A DNA stretch of 47,222 bases from Anaerotruncus sp. (GCA_021770005.1 JAETRV010000021.1:1-47222); one strand, 5' to 3'. Shown: positions 1-8,587, counted from the stretch's first letter. The notes: generated by a model from the letters alone, not told the origin. Made by a program: numbers and translations.

Positions 1-130
1 TACTTTTTGTCACAGGTCTCTACTCTTTATATTCGTACGTCGCAACCGAAACCAAAGCGGTTTTGCAAAAAAATTCTTAAAATTTTTCCGGATGCCAAAA
101 CCTGCATAAACAGGCTCAGAAAGGGGATCA

Positions 131-169
131 TCAAAACAAAATGCCGCCCGGGTCAATACCGGACGGCAT
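131..169 (-). terminator. Rho-independent terminator after cheV
   Basis: On the minus strand an ATGCCG...CGGCAT stem with a GC-rich core (141-169) is followed by a TTTGTTTT tract (131-140). It lies about 25 bases past the cheV stop and fits a simple intrinsic terminator. The first 130 bases of the window hold no gene I can support. Confidence 0.8.
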
Positions 170-193
170 ACAAAACAATTCTTTTTAAAAGGG

Positions 194-1135
194 TCAATCC
201 TCCGAATACTCCGCCGGAACATTATCCGTAAGACGGTCAATAATCGAAACCAGATTGGCGATTTCCGGCTTGGTGATCTGCTCGTCAGCGCCGAGCTGCT
301 CACCTTTGATCCGCATCTCCTCGTTAATCAGCGAAGAGAAGAGAACCACAGGCAGGACTTTTAGGGTCTGATCCTCTTTAATCAGCTTGGTGAGGCGATG
401 CCCATCCATCTGCGGCATCTCAATATCAGTAACCACCAGATTGACGTGCATATCAATCGGGTCGCCCGACTCCTTGGCTTCGCAGAGATAATCCCACGCT
501 TCCTGGCCATTATCCGTCTTGATCGTGTTGATATACCCCGCACGATGCAGGCACTCGACAATCATTTTGGAGAGCAGCATGGAATCTTCTGCAATCAAAA
601 TCTTCCGATCCGAACGGAACCGCGGGCCGAGGTCATCAATATCCTCAAGCTGGATTCCGGTTTCCGGACAGATTTCCGCAATAATTTTCTCAAAATCCAA
701 AATCGTAATCAGATGATCCTTAAATTCCGCAATTCCTGTCGCAACGCCTTCATTCCCACCATAAATGATCTTATCGGGCTTCTGGATTTTGCGCCACGAA
801 ATCCGGTTGATCCCAACCACCCCATGTACATGGAATGCGAAGTTCAAGTCGTTGAAGTTTGCGATGATAAAGATATCGTGAGAAATGTCCTGCGAGGGGG
901 GCAGACCAAGATATTGTGCCAGATCAATGACGGTGATGACAGTGTCGCGCGGCTTGAAGATGCCCTCGATCACCGGGTGGGCATTCTGCATTAGCTTGAC
1001 AGGGCTATATTTCATGATTTCACGCACCTTGGCGACATTGATGCCAAAAAGCTCGCCGTCAATCGTGAATTCCATGATCTCAAGCTCATTGGTACCGGAT
1101 TCCAACAGGATTTCAGTTTGGTTAACGTTGCTCAT
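194..1135 (-). CDS. cheV: Chemotaxis coupling protein CheV (CheW domain + receiver domain)
   Basis: A 313-residue protein. Residues ~15-160 form a CheW-like coupling domain, which docks chemoreceptors to the CheA kinase. Residues ~177-303 form a response-regulator receiver domain, with acidic residues E183/D184, the probable phospho-acceptor D237 (VVTDIEMPQMDG) and the conserved lysine K289 (ITKPE). This order and length are typical of CheV. In B. subtilis CheV takes part in adaptation through its phosphorylation. The start at 1135 (MSNVNQ) follows GGGAGGG at a good distance; an upstream in-frame start at 1177 would add an unlikely 14-residue tail. The gene stands alone with its own promoter and terminator, and its presence implies a chemotaxis apparatus elsewhere in the genome. 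Confidence 0.95.
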   Translation of the reverse strand: MSNVNQTEILLESGTNELEIMEFTIDGELFGINVAKVREIMKYSPVKLMQNAHPVIEGIFKPRDTVITVIDLAQYLGLPPSQDISHDIFIIANFNDLNFAFHVHGVVGINRISWRKIQKPDKIIYGGNEGVATGIAEFKDHLITILDFEKIIAEICPETGIQLEDIDDLGPRFRSDRKILIAEDSMLLSKMIVECLHRAGYINTIKTDNGQEAWDYLCEAKESGDPIDMHVNLVVTDIEMPQMDGHRLTKLIKEDQTLKVLPVVLFSSLINEEMRIKGEQLGADEQITKPEIANLVSIIDRLTDNVPAEYSED

Positions 1136-1227
1136 AATGACCCTCCCGTGAGCTGCTGCGGCGCGACGGCACAACAAACAGGCGCCCTACCGCAAGGAAA
1201 GCTGAAAATTGAAATATGATTACTTCT

Positions 1228-1255
1228 ATTTTACCACATCCCCAGTAATAGTCAA
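1228..1255 (-). promoter_or_regulatory. Sigma-A type promoter of cheV
   Basis: On the minus strand TTGACT (1250-1255) and TAAAAT (1228-1233) are separated by 16 bases, about 90 bases upstream of the cheV start. No sigma-28 type box was seen, so cheV may be under vegetative control. Confidence 0.6.
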
Positions 1256-1338
1256 ATAGAAATCCGACAAAAAATCAAAATTTCATACTTTTTTTGGACT
1301 CCTATCCCCAAAAACATGGTAAAACAACCAAAAACAGC

Positions 1339-1911
1339 TTATTTTGTTTTGCGGGTGCGGCGGGTTCCAGTTTTGGCGGCTGGTTTTTTGACCGATGCTT
1401 TTTCAGCCTTAGGCGCCGCTGCGGGTTCGCTGGCTTTGGATGTTTCCGGCTTCGCAGCTTTAGACGCCGCAGGTTTGTGCGCAGGAACCGGCACGAGATC
1501 CCAAAGCTGGTTTTCCCCGCTCACATCATCCCAAAGCTGGATAGGCGCGCCTACCGCCGCTTCCATTCCGGCATCCATGCAGCGGCCAGATTTGCAGGAT
1601 TTTAGCTTGCAGCCTGCATTGGTTTCTTCGGTCTGCCAAAGTTGGCTGTCGCCATTCACATCCTCCCAGAGCTGGAGCCGTGAACCGTTCTCGGTGCCGG
1701 CATGCATCACGTCGAGCAGCCTGCCGGACGCTTTATGCACCAGCTTGCAGCCTGTTTCCACCGGGATCAGCTCCCACTGCTGGGAAGTGGAACCGTCAGC
1801 ATCCTGGATCAGGATCGGGCATCCATTTTCTGCGGAAGGGTCTGCAATGCCGAGAGCCTTCTGGGTATTGTGAAGCACAATCGTATAGACGTTTGTTTTT
1901 AATGTAGACAT
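1339..1911 (-). CDS. Cytoplasmic ricin-type beta-trefoil lectin with basic Ala/Lys/Pro tail
   Basis: A 190-residue protein. Residues ~5-142 form a RICIN-type carbohydrate-binding trefoil, recognised by three repeats each ending in a QxW motif (QQW at 44-46, QLW at 90-92 and 135-137), with LLDV and CMDA motifs in the repeats. Residues ~143-190 are a low-complexity tail rich in alanine, lysine and proline that ends in RRTRKTK, much like the tails of histone H1-like or other DNA-binding proteins. There is no signal peptide or membrane segment, so the protein is probably cytoplasmic, which is unusual for a ricin-type module without an enzyme domain. The start has a clear AAGGAG site. The ligand is unknown: the tail could bind nucleic acid or an acidic polymer, but this is inference. 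Confidence 0.8.
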   Translation of the reverse strand: MSTLKTNVYTIVLHNTQKALGIADPSAENGCPILIQDADGSTSQQWELIPVETGCKLVHKASGRLLDVMHAGTENGSRLQLWEDVNGDSQLWQTEETNAGCKLKSCKSGRCMDAGMEAAVGAPIQLWDDVSGENQLWDLVPVPAHKPAASKAAKPETSKASEPAAAPKAEKASVKKPAAKTGTRRTRKTK

Positions 1912-2037
1912 TGGGATTCACTCCTTAAATTCTAGAAATACGATCCGCAGAGGGCGGGCGAAAACAGTCCCGCAGCAAGTAGTCTGGCCAGTTATCCTAC
2001 CAACGAAAGCGGATCTCCAATCATGATGCACAAGTCT

Positions 2038-2065
2038 ATTATACTCTTTTTAGGCGAAATGTCAA
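2038..2065 (-). promoter_or_regulatory. Near-consensus sigma-A promoter of the ricin-type lectin gene
   Basis: On the minus strand a perfect TTGACA (2060-2065) and a perfect TATAAT (2038-2043) lie 16 bases apart, leaving a leader of roughly 120 bases before the lectin start. It is one of the strongest-looking promoters in the window and implies high expression. Confidence 0.75.
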
Positions 2066-2083
2066 ATACAGGGCTGATTTTTT

Positions 2084-2860
2084 TCACTGTGCATCCGCCA
2101 AACGGTAGACCCGTTTGGCATTTTCACAGGTCTGGTCGATCAGCTCCTGTGGGGGGATCTTGTGAAGCTCCGCAAGGCGTTCCGCCGTATGGGGGATCAT
2201 GGAGGAATCGCACCGCTGCCCCCGGAATGGGATCGGTGACATATACGGGCAATCGGTTTCCACCAGCAGCCGGTCAAGCGGGACAGAAGCCGCCGCTTCG
2301 AGCGTTTTCCGGGCATTTTTGAAGGTCACCGCGCCACCGAATGCAAGATACATCCCCAGCTTCAAAATCTCTTTCGCCATCTCCGCGCTGCCCGAGTAAC
2401 AGTGTACGATCCCCTGTGGGCGGTATTTCTTCAGCAACCCCATCGTGTCGGCGTGGGCCTCCCGGTCGTGGATAATGACCGGAATCCCGAGGTCGCAGGC
2501 GAGCCGGAGCTGGGCCTCAAACACCTGTTTTTGGACATCGCGCGGGGAAAAATCATAGTGGTAATCCAAGCCGATCTCACCAAGCGCAACCACCTTGTGC
2601 AAGCTTGTATAACCGGCGAGGGTGTCGAGATCGCCGGGGACGAATGCACTAGCGGCATGCGGGTGGATCCCCACCGAACAGAAAAAAAATGGATATGCTT
2701 CGGTTAGGGCGATACTGGTTTTGCAGGAGGGCATGTCACAGGCGACATTCACAACGTGGCAGACCCCTTTTCCGGGTAGGAGCGCGATTACATCCGCGCG
2801 GTCCGGATCGAATTTCTCGTCATCATAATGGGCATGGGAATCGAAGATATTTTGATACAT
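2084..2860 (-). CDS. TatD family metal-dependent hydrolase (DNase)
   Basis: A 258-residue amidohydrolase-fold protein of the TatD family, members of which act as magnesium-dependent 3'-5' exonucleases on DNA or RNA. Metal-site motifs are all present: DSHAHYD near the N-terminus, GEIGLDYH, IIHDREAH, IVHCYSG and ETDCPY. Length is normal. The start at 2860 follows GAGAGG; the upstream in-frame start at 2902 would lie inside repeat sequence. The gene follows metG in the same direction, the metG-tatD order common in Firmicutes, although here a repeat element of about 180 bases separates them. Confidence 0.93.
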   Translation of the reverse strand: MYQNIFDSHAHYDDEKFDPDRADVIALLPGKGVCHVVNVACDMPSCKTSIALTEAYPFFFCSVGIHPHAASAFVPGDLDTLAGYTSLHKVVALGEIGLDYHYDFSPRDVQKQVFEAQLRLACDLGIPVIIHDREAHADTMGLLKKYRPQGIVHCYSGSAEMAKEILKLGMYLAFGGAVTFKNARKTLEAAASVPLDRLLVETDCPYMSPIPFRGQRCDSSMIPHTAERLAELHKIPPQELIDQTCENAKRVYRLADAQ

Positions 2861-2904
2861 GGGCACCCTCTCAATCAAATTTTTTTGGTGTCCTCCCTCC
2901 AAGG

Positions 2905-3083
2905 ATGGGAGCTTGTGAAGAGGGCTTTTTCTCTTACAAAAATCCCCCTCTTGCCGCCTAAAGGCGGCGATTCATCAGAAAAATGCGCTTCTCGGGATAA
3001 AGTGTTTCGCGCTCTGCGGAGCGTGACGGGGGCCCTGATCCTCGGCCTCGCAGCCTTTGAAAAAGCGCTGGCGAAACTTTTTA
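2905..3083 (-). repeat. Dispersed GC-rich modular repeat, copy A
   Basis: Read on the minus strand it starts with AAAAAGTTTCGCCAGCGC, runs through a degenerate GAGG...GGGGCC core, a GAAGCGCATTTTT segment and a GCCGCC/GGCGGC hairpin, and ends in a long stem (AGAGGGGGATTTTT...AAAAAGCCCTCTT). The same modules in the same order occur at 10240-10419 and 12299-12528. It lies between metG and tatD. Its last stem could stop or slow transcription. Confidence 0.75.
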
Positions 3084-3113
3084 TATAGAATCATATCACC
3101 GGGAACAGCAGAA

Positions 3114-3142
3114 TCCGGGGATGGCATAAAGCCATCCCCGGA
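3114..3142 (-). terminator. Strong hairpin just after metG
   Basis: A perfect 12-base-pair stem, TCCGGGGATGGC (3114-3125) and its complement (3131-3142), with a five-base loop, sits right after the metG stop. No clean T-tract follows on the minus strand, so it may be a weak terminator or an mRNA 3'-end stabiliser. Confidence 0.5.
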
Positions 3143-3147
3143 GCGGA

Positions 3148-5130
3148 TTACCGGACTACCGAACCGCAAGGGACCGAATTGTCCACAAAGACCACTTTGA
3201 CCTCGTTCTCCCCCGCATCCGCCGCAAGGATCATCCCATTGGATTCGACCCCGCGCAGCTTTGCGGGTTTCAGGTTCGCCACAACAATCACCTTTTTCCC
3301 TGTAAGTACATCCGGCTCATACCACGGATGGATTCCCGAAACCACCTGCCGCGGAGTACCTGAGCCGTCGTCGAGCTGGAGCCGGAGCAGTTTGTCCGCC
3401 TTGGGTACCGGCTCACAGGCGGTCACTTTCGCCACCCGCAGCTGCACCTTGGCAAAATCATCGATCGTGATGAGCGACGCCACCCCTTCAACCGGCTGCT
3501 CTTTTTTAACCGGAGCGGATTTTTTCTCCTGTTTTGGGGCTTTCTCCGCCGCCTTCTCTTTGGAGGCCCCAAGCGTGGCAAGCTCTTTGGCCATATCAAT
3601 CCGCGGGAACAGCCCCTCGCCCTTGTGAACGGTCACATTTGCAGGCAGCAGACCATAGGTCCCCGCTGATTCATAGCCGGTGATCCCCTCATCCGCACCG
3701 ATCTGCTCAAAAATCTTCGGCGCGGTGGAGGGCATAAATGGGGTAAGCAGGATACCCGCAATCCGAACGCACTCGAGCAGGTTATAAAGCACCGAAGCAA
3801 GCCGCGGACGGTTGGCCTCATTCTTGGCAAGCACCCAGGGCGCGGTCTCATCAATGTACTTATTGGTACGGGAAACCAGTTTAAAAATCTCAATCAGCGC
3901 GTTCTGGAACGCGAACGCTTCCATCTGGGCCTCATACTTCTGCTTGAGGGATTTCGCAATCGAGGTCACCTCATCATCAAGCGGCTCAGTTTGGCGTTCA
4001 GCGGGCAGGGTACCGTCAAAATATTTGCCAACCATCGCAACCGAACGGGACACCAGGTTTCCCAGATCGTTGGCAAGATCGGCGTTGATCCGGGTAATCA
4101 GGCTTTCATTGGAGAACAAGCCGTCCGAGCCGAACGGGAACTCCCGCAGCAGGAAATAACGGATTGCATCCACCCCATACCGTTCGACCAGCACTACCGG
4201 ATCAACCACATTCCCCTTGGACTTGGACATCTTGCCTCCCTCGAGCAGCAGCCATCCATGCCCATAGACCTTCTTGGGCAGCGGCAGGTCGAGCGCCATC
4301 AGCATTGCGGGCCAGATGATCGTATGGAACCGCATGATCTCCTTGCCGACAAAATGCACATCGGCTGGCCAGTATTTCTCAAAATCGTGGTACTGCTCAT
4401 TGCCGTAGCCAAGCGCAGTGATGTAGTTGGAGAGTGCGTCCACCCAGACGTAGACGACGTGTTTCGGATCAAAGGTGACCGGGATCCCCCATTTAAACGA
4501 GGTGCGCGAGACGCACAGATCCTCCAGCCCCGGCTTGATAAAGTTGTTCACCATCTCGTTCAGGCGGCTCTGCGGCTCCATGAAGAGCGGGTTTTCCTCG
4601 TAGAGTTTGACTAGACGGTCGGCAAACGCGGACAGCTTGAAGAAGTACGCCTCTTCTTCCGCATCAACAACCTCCCGCCCGCAGTCGGGGCATTTCCCGT
4701 CCTTGAGCTGGCTCTCGGTCCAGAACGACTCACAAGGGGTGCAGTATTTCCCTTTATAAGCTCCCTTGTAGATATGCCCCTTGTCGTAGAGCGCCTTGAA
4801 AATCTTTTGTACCGACTCCTGATGGTAACCATCGGTCGTGCGGATAAACCGGTCGTTCGAGATATTCAGCAGCTTCCAAAGCTCCTTGATGCCCGCGACC
4901 ACCTGGTCCACATACTGCTGCGGGGTGACACCGGCCGCCTCTGCCTTCTGTTCGATCTTCTGTCCGTGTTCATCGGTGCCGGTGAGGAACAGGACATCAA
5001 ATCCCTGCATCCTTTTATAGCGCGCCATAACATCTGTCGCAACGGTGCAGTAGCTGTGCCCGATGTGCAGCTTGTCCGACGGATAATAGATCGGTGTTGT
5101 GATATAGAATGTTTTTCCTTGGCCGTTCAT
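3148..5130 (-). CDS. metG: Methionyl-tRNA synthetase with C-terminal tRNA-binding domain
   Basis: A 660-residue class I aminoacyl-tRNA synthetase that charges tRNA-Met. HIGH is seen at 22-25 (LHIGHSY) and the KMSKS loop as GGKMSKSKGN near residue 300. A four-cysteine zinc knuckle (CTPC...CPDC) lies around residues 129-149. Residues ~555-660 form the OB-fold tRNA-binding domain (VQLRVAKV...KADKLLRL), joined by a Lys/Glu/Ala-rich linker; this appendage allows dimerisation and tRNA capture in Firmicute MetG. The start follows AAGGAGG. No T-box leader was seen in the 86 bases upstream. rimI and polA lie upstream in the same direction. Confidence 0.97.
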   Translation of the reverse strand: MNGQGKTFYITTPIYYPSDKLHIGHSYCTVATDVMARYKRMQGFDVLFLTGTDEHGQKIEQKAEAAGVTPQQYVDQVVAGIKELWKLLNISNDRFIRTTDGYHQESVQKIFKALYDKGHIYKGAYKGKYCTPCESFWTESQLKDGKCPDCGREVVDAEEEAYFFKLSAFADRLVKLYEENPLFMEPQSRLNEMVNNFIKPGLEDLCVSRTSFKWGIPVTFDPKHVVYVWVDALSNYITALGYGNEQYHDFEKYWPADVHFVGKEIMRFHTIIWPAMLMALDLPLPKKVYGHGWLLLEGGKMSKSKGNVVDPVVLVERYGVDAIRYFLLREFPFGSDGLFSNESLITRINADLANDLGNLVSRSVAMVGKYFDGTLPAERQTEPLDDEVTSIAKSLKQKYEAQMEAFAFQNALIEIFKLVSRTNKYIDETAPWVLAKNEANRPRLASVLYNLLECVRIAGILLTPFMPSTAPKIFEQIGADEGITGYESAGTYGLLPANVTVHKGEGLFPRIDMAKELATLGASKEKAAEKAPKQEKKSAPVKKEQPVEGVASLITIDDFAKVQLRVAKVTACEPVPKADKLLRLQLDDGSGTPRQVVSGIHPWYEPDVLTGKKVIVVANLKPAKLRGVESNGMILAADAGENEVKVVFVDNSVPCGSVVR

Positions 5131-5183
5131 CTGAAAAGTCCTCCTTAGCAGGCATTTTGAAAGCCGCTGAAATAGAATAATTT

Positions 5184-5192
5184 AGTATACCA
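5184..5192 (-). promoter_or_regulatory. Possible extended -10 promoter of metG
   Basis: On the minus strand TGGTATACT (an extended -10 box, TGn plus TATACT) lies about 55 bases upstream of the metG start. No good -35 box is seen, so metG may also be read through from rimI. Confidence 0.35.
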
Positions 5193-5216
5193 CAGTTTCC
5201 CGAAAAAGAACATACC

Positions 5217-5678
5217 CTATCGTGCGGAATCCGCCAAATTTTCGGTCAGAAACAAGGTCATCAGAACGGCATCCTCTTCCGGCTCTGTATAAAACCGCTT
5301 GCGTCTGCCAACCTCCTGAAATCCGAGTTTCCGGTAGAATGAAATCGCGGCAAGGTTCCCTATCCGCACCTCCAAGGTGACAAACGAGAGCTTGTGCGCC
5401 CGCGCCTCCTCCAATAGAGTCTGGAACAGGGAGGTCGCCAATCCCTGGCGGCGGAACGCCTGATCCACCGCCACATTCGCGATATACCCCTCGTCCAACA
5501 CCCAATGCATCCCAACATATCCCGCCAACCGTTCCCCTTCGGAAACCGTCCAGAAGGCCGCGCGCGGGTTTTCCAGTTCCTGCATCAGGGTGCGTTCGCT
5601 CCACGGATCGGAGAAACATTGGCGTTCGAGCGCAGCAACAGCGGGAATCTGTCCCACTGTCATCCGGGTGACCTTCAT
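5217..5678 (-). CDS. rimI: Ribosomal protein S18-alanine N-acetyltransferase RimI-like
   Basis: A 153-residue GNAT-fold acetyltransferase. The acetyl-CoA-binding loop (RRQGLATSL), the preceding strand (IANVAVDQAFR) and the C-terminal NLAAISFYRKLGF motif are typical of RimI, which acetylates the N-terminal alanine of ribosomal protein S18. Length matches the family. Two in-frame starts lie two codons apart (5684 and 5678); 5678 has the better spacing from GAGAGGG. The gene is 42 bases downstream of polA and probably co-transcribed with it. Some RimI-like proteins acetylate other substrates, so the exact target is not certain. Confidence 0.88.
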   Translation of the reverse strand: MKVTRMTVGQIPAVAALERQCFSDPWSERTLMQELENPRAAFWTVSEGERLAGYVGMHWVLDEGYIANVAVDQAFRRQGLATSLFQTLLEEARAHKLSFVTLEVRIGNLAAISFYRKLGFQEVGRRKRFYTEPEEDAVLMTLFLTENLADSAR

Positions 5679-5720
5679 GCCCATCCCTCTCTTTCCTGCC
5701 TAAGAGCCTGTTCACATCCT

Positions 5721-8306
5721 CTATTTCGCATCTAGCCAATTGTAACCCGCGTTGGTATCCGCTTCAAGCGGCACCTTGAGCCGGATCGCGTTTTCCATCT
5801 CCTCTTTGAGGATGATCGTAGCCAGCGCGATCTCCTCTTCCGGCGCTTCTACCAACAGTTCATCGTGCACCTGAAGAATCAGTCGGGCACGCATCCGCTC
5901 CTTTTTCAGCCGCTCAAACACCCGGATCATCGCAATTTTGATGATGTCTGCCGCTGTTCCCTGGATCGGCGTGTTCATCGCAACCCGTTCCCCGAACGCC
6001 TGTGTGACCTTGTTGGACGCCGCCAGCTCGGGCAGATACCGGCGCCGGCCAAACAGCGTTTTGACATAACCATTCTCCCGCGCGGAGCGGATTGTCTCCT
6101 CCATATAGCGTTTCACACCGGCATAGGTCTCTAAATAGCCCTTGATATATCGATCGGCCTCGGCAACAGTCACCCCGATGTCCTGCGAGAGGGAAAACGC
6201 CCCGATCCCATAAACAATACCGAAATTGACCGCCTTGGCCCGCGAACGCATCTCGGGCGTGACCATCAGTTCCGGAAGCCCCAGCACCTGTGCGGCGGTG
6301 CGGGTGTGGATGTCCTGCCCGCTGCGGAATGCTTCGATCATCTGCGGATCGCCAGAAATGTCCGCTAATACCCGCAGCTCGATCTGCGAATAGTCCGCGT
6401 CGATCAGCTTCCAGCCCTCCCGCGCTTTGAAAAACGCCCGCAGACGGCTCCCCTCTTTGGTACGCACCGGGATATTTTGCAGGTTCGGTTCGGTCGAGCT
6501 GATCCGGCCGGTACGGGTTTCGGTTTGCTGGAAGGTGGAGCGCACCCGCCCATCCGGCCCGACAACCTTGAGCAGCCCATCCACATAGGTCGATTTCAGT
6601 TTGGACAGCTTCCGATATTCCAAAATCAGCTCGATGATCGGGTGTTTTCCGCGCAATGATTCCAGTACATCCGCATTGGTGGAATAGCCGGTTTTGGTCT
6701 TTTTCTTGGCGGGCAGACCGAGATCCACAAACAGCACATCCCCAAGCTGCCGGGGGGAGTTCAGGTTGAACCGGCTCCCTGCATATTCAAAAATCCCTTC
6801 CTGAAGCGATGCGATCCGTCCATCCAACTCCTCACCGTAATCCCGCAGTGCAGCGCTGTCAAGTGCAAACCCTTCACACTCCATCACCGCCAGCACCTGT
6901 GCAAGCGGCATCTCAATCTCCCGGAGCAGTTTCCCCTGCTCATGCGCGGCAATCTCCTCCTCCAAGCGGTCAAAGAGCGCGGGGATTGCCGCTGCCTGTG
7001 GTGCAAGCTCCGCATACTCCCCCATCAGCGTGCCCTCTGCTGGCTTAACCGGCGGTGCAGGGGTTCCATACTGTGCTGCCAGCCGGAGCGGGTCATAGGT
7101 TGCGCTGGTCGGGCTGAGCAGATAGGCCGCCAGTTCCCCGTCAAAGGCAATCCCTGTTGGCTCGATCCGATTGCAGTATCCGAATTTGTAGAGCGGCTTA
7201 CTGCTCCAAACCCGCAGCGGCAGCCCGGATCGGAGCAATTCTGGCAGTTCGGTCCCCCGCGTGAGGAAGAGGGCCCCTCCACACCATGCCGCCAACGCAG
7301 ACGGCTCCCCATCTGCGCCCATCTGAACCAACAAATCCGCTTTCCCTTCCCGCGCAATGATCTCTGAAAGGTCCTCCGGGTCGCAGACTGCCCGCACCGG
7401 TTCCAACGGTTCCACTGCTTCTGCTGGTGCAACCGAGCCGTCAATCTTCCAGCGGTCCTGCATGGTGAACATCTCGAGCCGCGCAAACAGCGCGACCGCC
7501 GCCGGATGGTTGATCTCCCCGCGCAGATAATGGGTCGGGTCGGTGTCAATCGGGGCTTCGCAGCAGATTTTGGCAAGCGTACGGCTCATATACGCGGAAT
7601 CTTTGCCCTCGGTCAGCTTTTTACGCACTGCGGGCTTGAGTTCCAGTTCGTCGAGGTGTCCATAAAGAAAATCGAGGTCCTGGTATTGCTGAATCAGACT
7701 ACATGCTGTTTTTTCTCCCACCCCTGCTACTCCTGGTATATTATCCGAGGCGTCCCCCATCAGCGCTTTCACATCAACCAGTTTTTCGGGCATCACGCCG
7801 TATTTCTCCTGTACCGCTTCTATGTCATAGAGGGTCGAAGATGCCTGCCCCATCTTGGTTGTGGCCAGCCGGACGGTCACATGCTCCCCGACCAGCTGCA
7901 AGCTGTCCCGGTCCCCGGTGGCAATCACGCAGTCATTCCCTGCATCCCCGCACGCTTTCGCCAGTGTGCCCAAGATGTCGTCCGCTTCGTATCCCTCGCA
8001 TTCAACAATCACATAACCCAGCGCCCGCAAAAGATCCTTGAGCGGCTGCAACTGGGACGCAAGCTCGTTTGGCATCCCTTTCCGCTGAGCCTTGTACCCC
8101 TCGTACATCTTGTGACGAAAGGTTGGGGCGCGTAGATCGAATGCGCAGGCGACCGCGTCAGGCTGTACCTCGTCGAGCAGTTTAAGCAGAATATTCAAAA
8201 AGCCGTAGATTCCATTGGTAAATTCCCCATTTTTGGTAGTAAGTGCCTTGACCCCATAATAAGCCCGGTTCAGGATGCTGTTCCCATCGATTGCCAACAG
8301 CTTCAT
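5721..8306 (-). CDS. polA: DNA polymerase I
   Basis: An 861-residue family A DNA polymerase for replication-primer removal and repair synthesis. Residues ~1-290 are the 5'-3' exonuclease/flap nuclease (AIDGNSILNRAYYG, ACAFDLRAPTFRHK, GDRDSLQL, GDASDNIPGVAGVGEKTA). The middle region (~300-460) corresponds to the 3'-5' exonuclease domain but lacks the D-x-E metal-binding motif, so proofreading is probably absent. Residues ~480-861 are the polymerase, with motif A DYSQIELRVLA, motif B RSRAKAVNFGIVYG and motif C QVHDELLVE. The start follows AAAGGAG. It is followed by rimI. Confidence 0.97.
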   Translation of the reverse strand: MKLLAIDGNSILNRAYYGVKALTTKNGEFTNGIYGFLNILLKLLDEVQPDAVACAFDLRAPTFRHKMYEGYKAQRKGMPNELASQLQPLKDLLRALGYVIVECEGYEADDILGTLAKACGDAGNDCVIATGDRDSLQLVGEHVTVRLATTKMGQASSTLYDIEAVQEKYGVMPEKLVDVKALMGDASDNIPGVAGVGEKTACSLIQQYQDLDFLYGHLDELELKPAVRKKLTEGKDSAYMSRTLAKICCEAPIDTDPTHYLRGEINHPAAVALFARLEMFTMQDRWKIDGSVAPAEAVEPLEPVRAVCDPEDLSEIIAREGKADLLVQMGADGEPSALAAWCGGALFLTRGTELPELLRSGLPLRVWSSKPLYKFGYCNRIEPTGIAFDGELAAYLLSPTSATYDPLRLAAQYGTPAPPVKPAEGTLMGEYAELAPQAAAIPALFDRLEEEIAAHEQGKLLREIEMPLAQVLAVMECEGFALDSAALRDYGEELDGRIASLQEGIFEYAGSRFNLNSPRQLGDVLFVDLGLPAKKKTKTGYSTNADVLESLRGKHPIIELILEYRKLSKLKSTYVDGLLKVVGPDGRVRSTFQQTETRTGRISSTEPNLQNIPVRTKEGSRLRAFFKAREGWKLIDADYSQIELRVLADISGDPQMIEAFRSGQDIHTRTAAQVLGLPELMVTPEMRSRAKAVNFGIVYGIGAFSLSQDIGVTVAEADRYIKGYLETYAGVKRYMEETIRSARENGYVKTLFGRRRYLPELAASNKVTQAFGERVAMNTPIQGTAADIIKIAMIRVFERLKKERMRARLILQVHDELLVEAPEEEIALATIILKEEMENAIRLKVPLEADTNAGYNWLDAK

Positions 8307-8367
8307 CTTGTTCTCCTTTCAAGCGCAGTATGCTTTGGACCGTAATTGCATCACTGCAAGCACCAGA

Positions 8368-8403
8368 GCAGCGTGAAAGTCGGCAAGGCCGGCTTCACGC
8401 TGC
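8368..8403 (-). other. Strong inverted repeat in the polA leader
   Basis: GCAGCGTGAA (8368-8377) and its exact complement (8394-8403) enclose further complementary bases (CGGC/GCCGG), giving a long hairpin about 60 bases upstream of the polA start. There is no T-tract. A smaller AACAGT/ACTGTT stem lies next to it at 8420-8434. Together they make a structured 5' leader of unknown role. Confidence 0.5.
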
Positions 8404-8446
8404 ATAAAGTGCTGCTACAAACAGTTTTACTGTTCGATCTGTGTTT

Positions 8447-8455
8447 ATTATAGCA
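8447..8455 (-). promoter_or_regulatory. Possible extended -10 promoter of polA
   Basis: On the minus strand TGCTATAAT (extended -10 box) lies about 140 bases upstream of polA. The -35 region is a T-run without a good match. It is downstream of the ABC-F terminators, which supports independent transcription of polA-rimI. Confidence 0.45.
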
Positions 8456-8493
8456 TGTCCCGCCCGTAAAAAACAGTCCTCTTTCGGCGAATC

Positions 8494-8527
8494 AAAAAAG
8501 GATGCCTTCCGCGTCGGGAGCGCATCC
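8494..8527 (-). terminator. Second intrinsic terminator after the ABC-F gene
   Basis: On the minus strand GGATGC...GCATCC with a GC-rich loop (8500-8527) is followed by TTTTTT (8494-8499). It backs up the hairpin at 8555-8587. Confidence 0.65.
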
Positions 8528-8554
8528 CAAACTGCTTCCGCCTGAGAAACGGAA

Positions 8555-8587
8555 AGAGGGAGCTTTTGTAAATGAGAAGCCCCCTCT
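8555..8587 (-). terminator. Hairpin at the ABC-F stop codon
   Basis: An 11-base stem AGAGGGGGCTT/AAGCTCCCTCT with one mismatch begins five bases after the ABC-F stop. It closely resembles the closing stem of the dispersed repeats at 2905, 10240 and 12299, so it may be a solitary copy of that module serving as a terminator. Confidence 0.55.

Noticed and set aside
5182-5739. Alternative 185-codon minus-strand frame over rimI
   Set aside because: It overlaps the GNAT-domain gene in another frame and has no recognisable domain.
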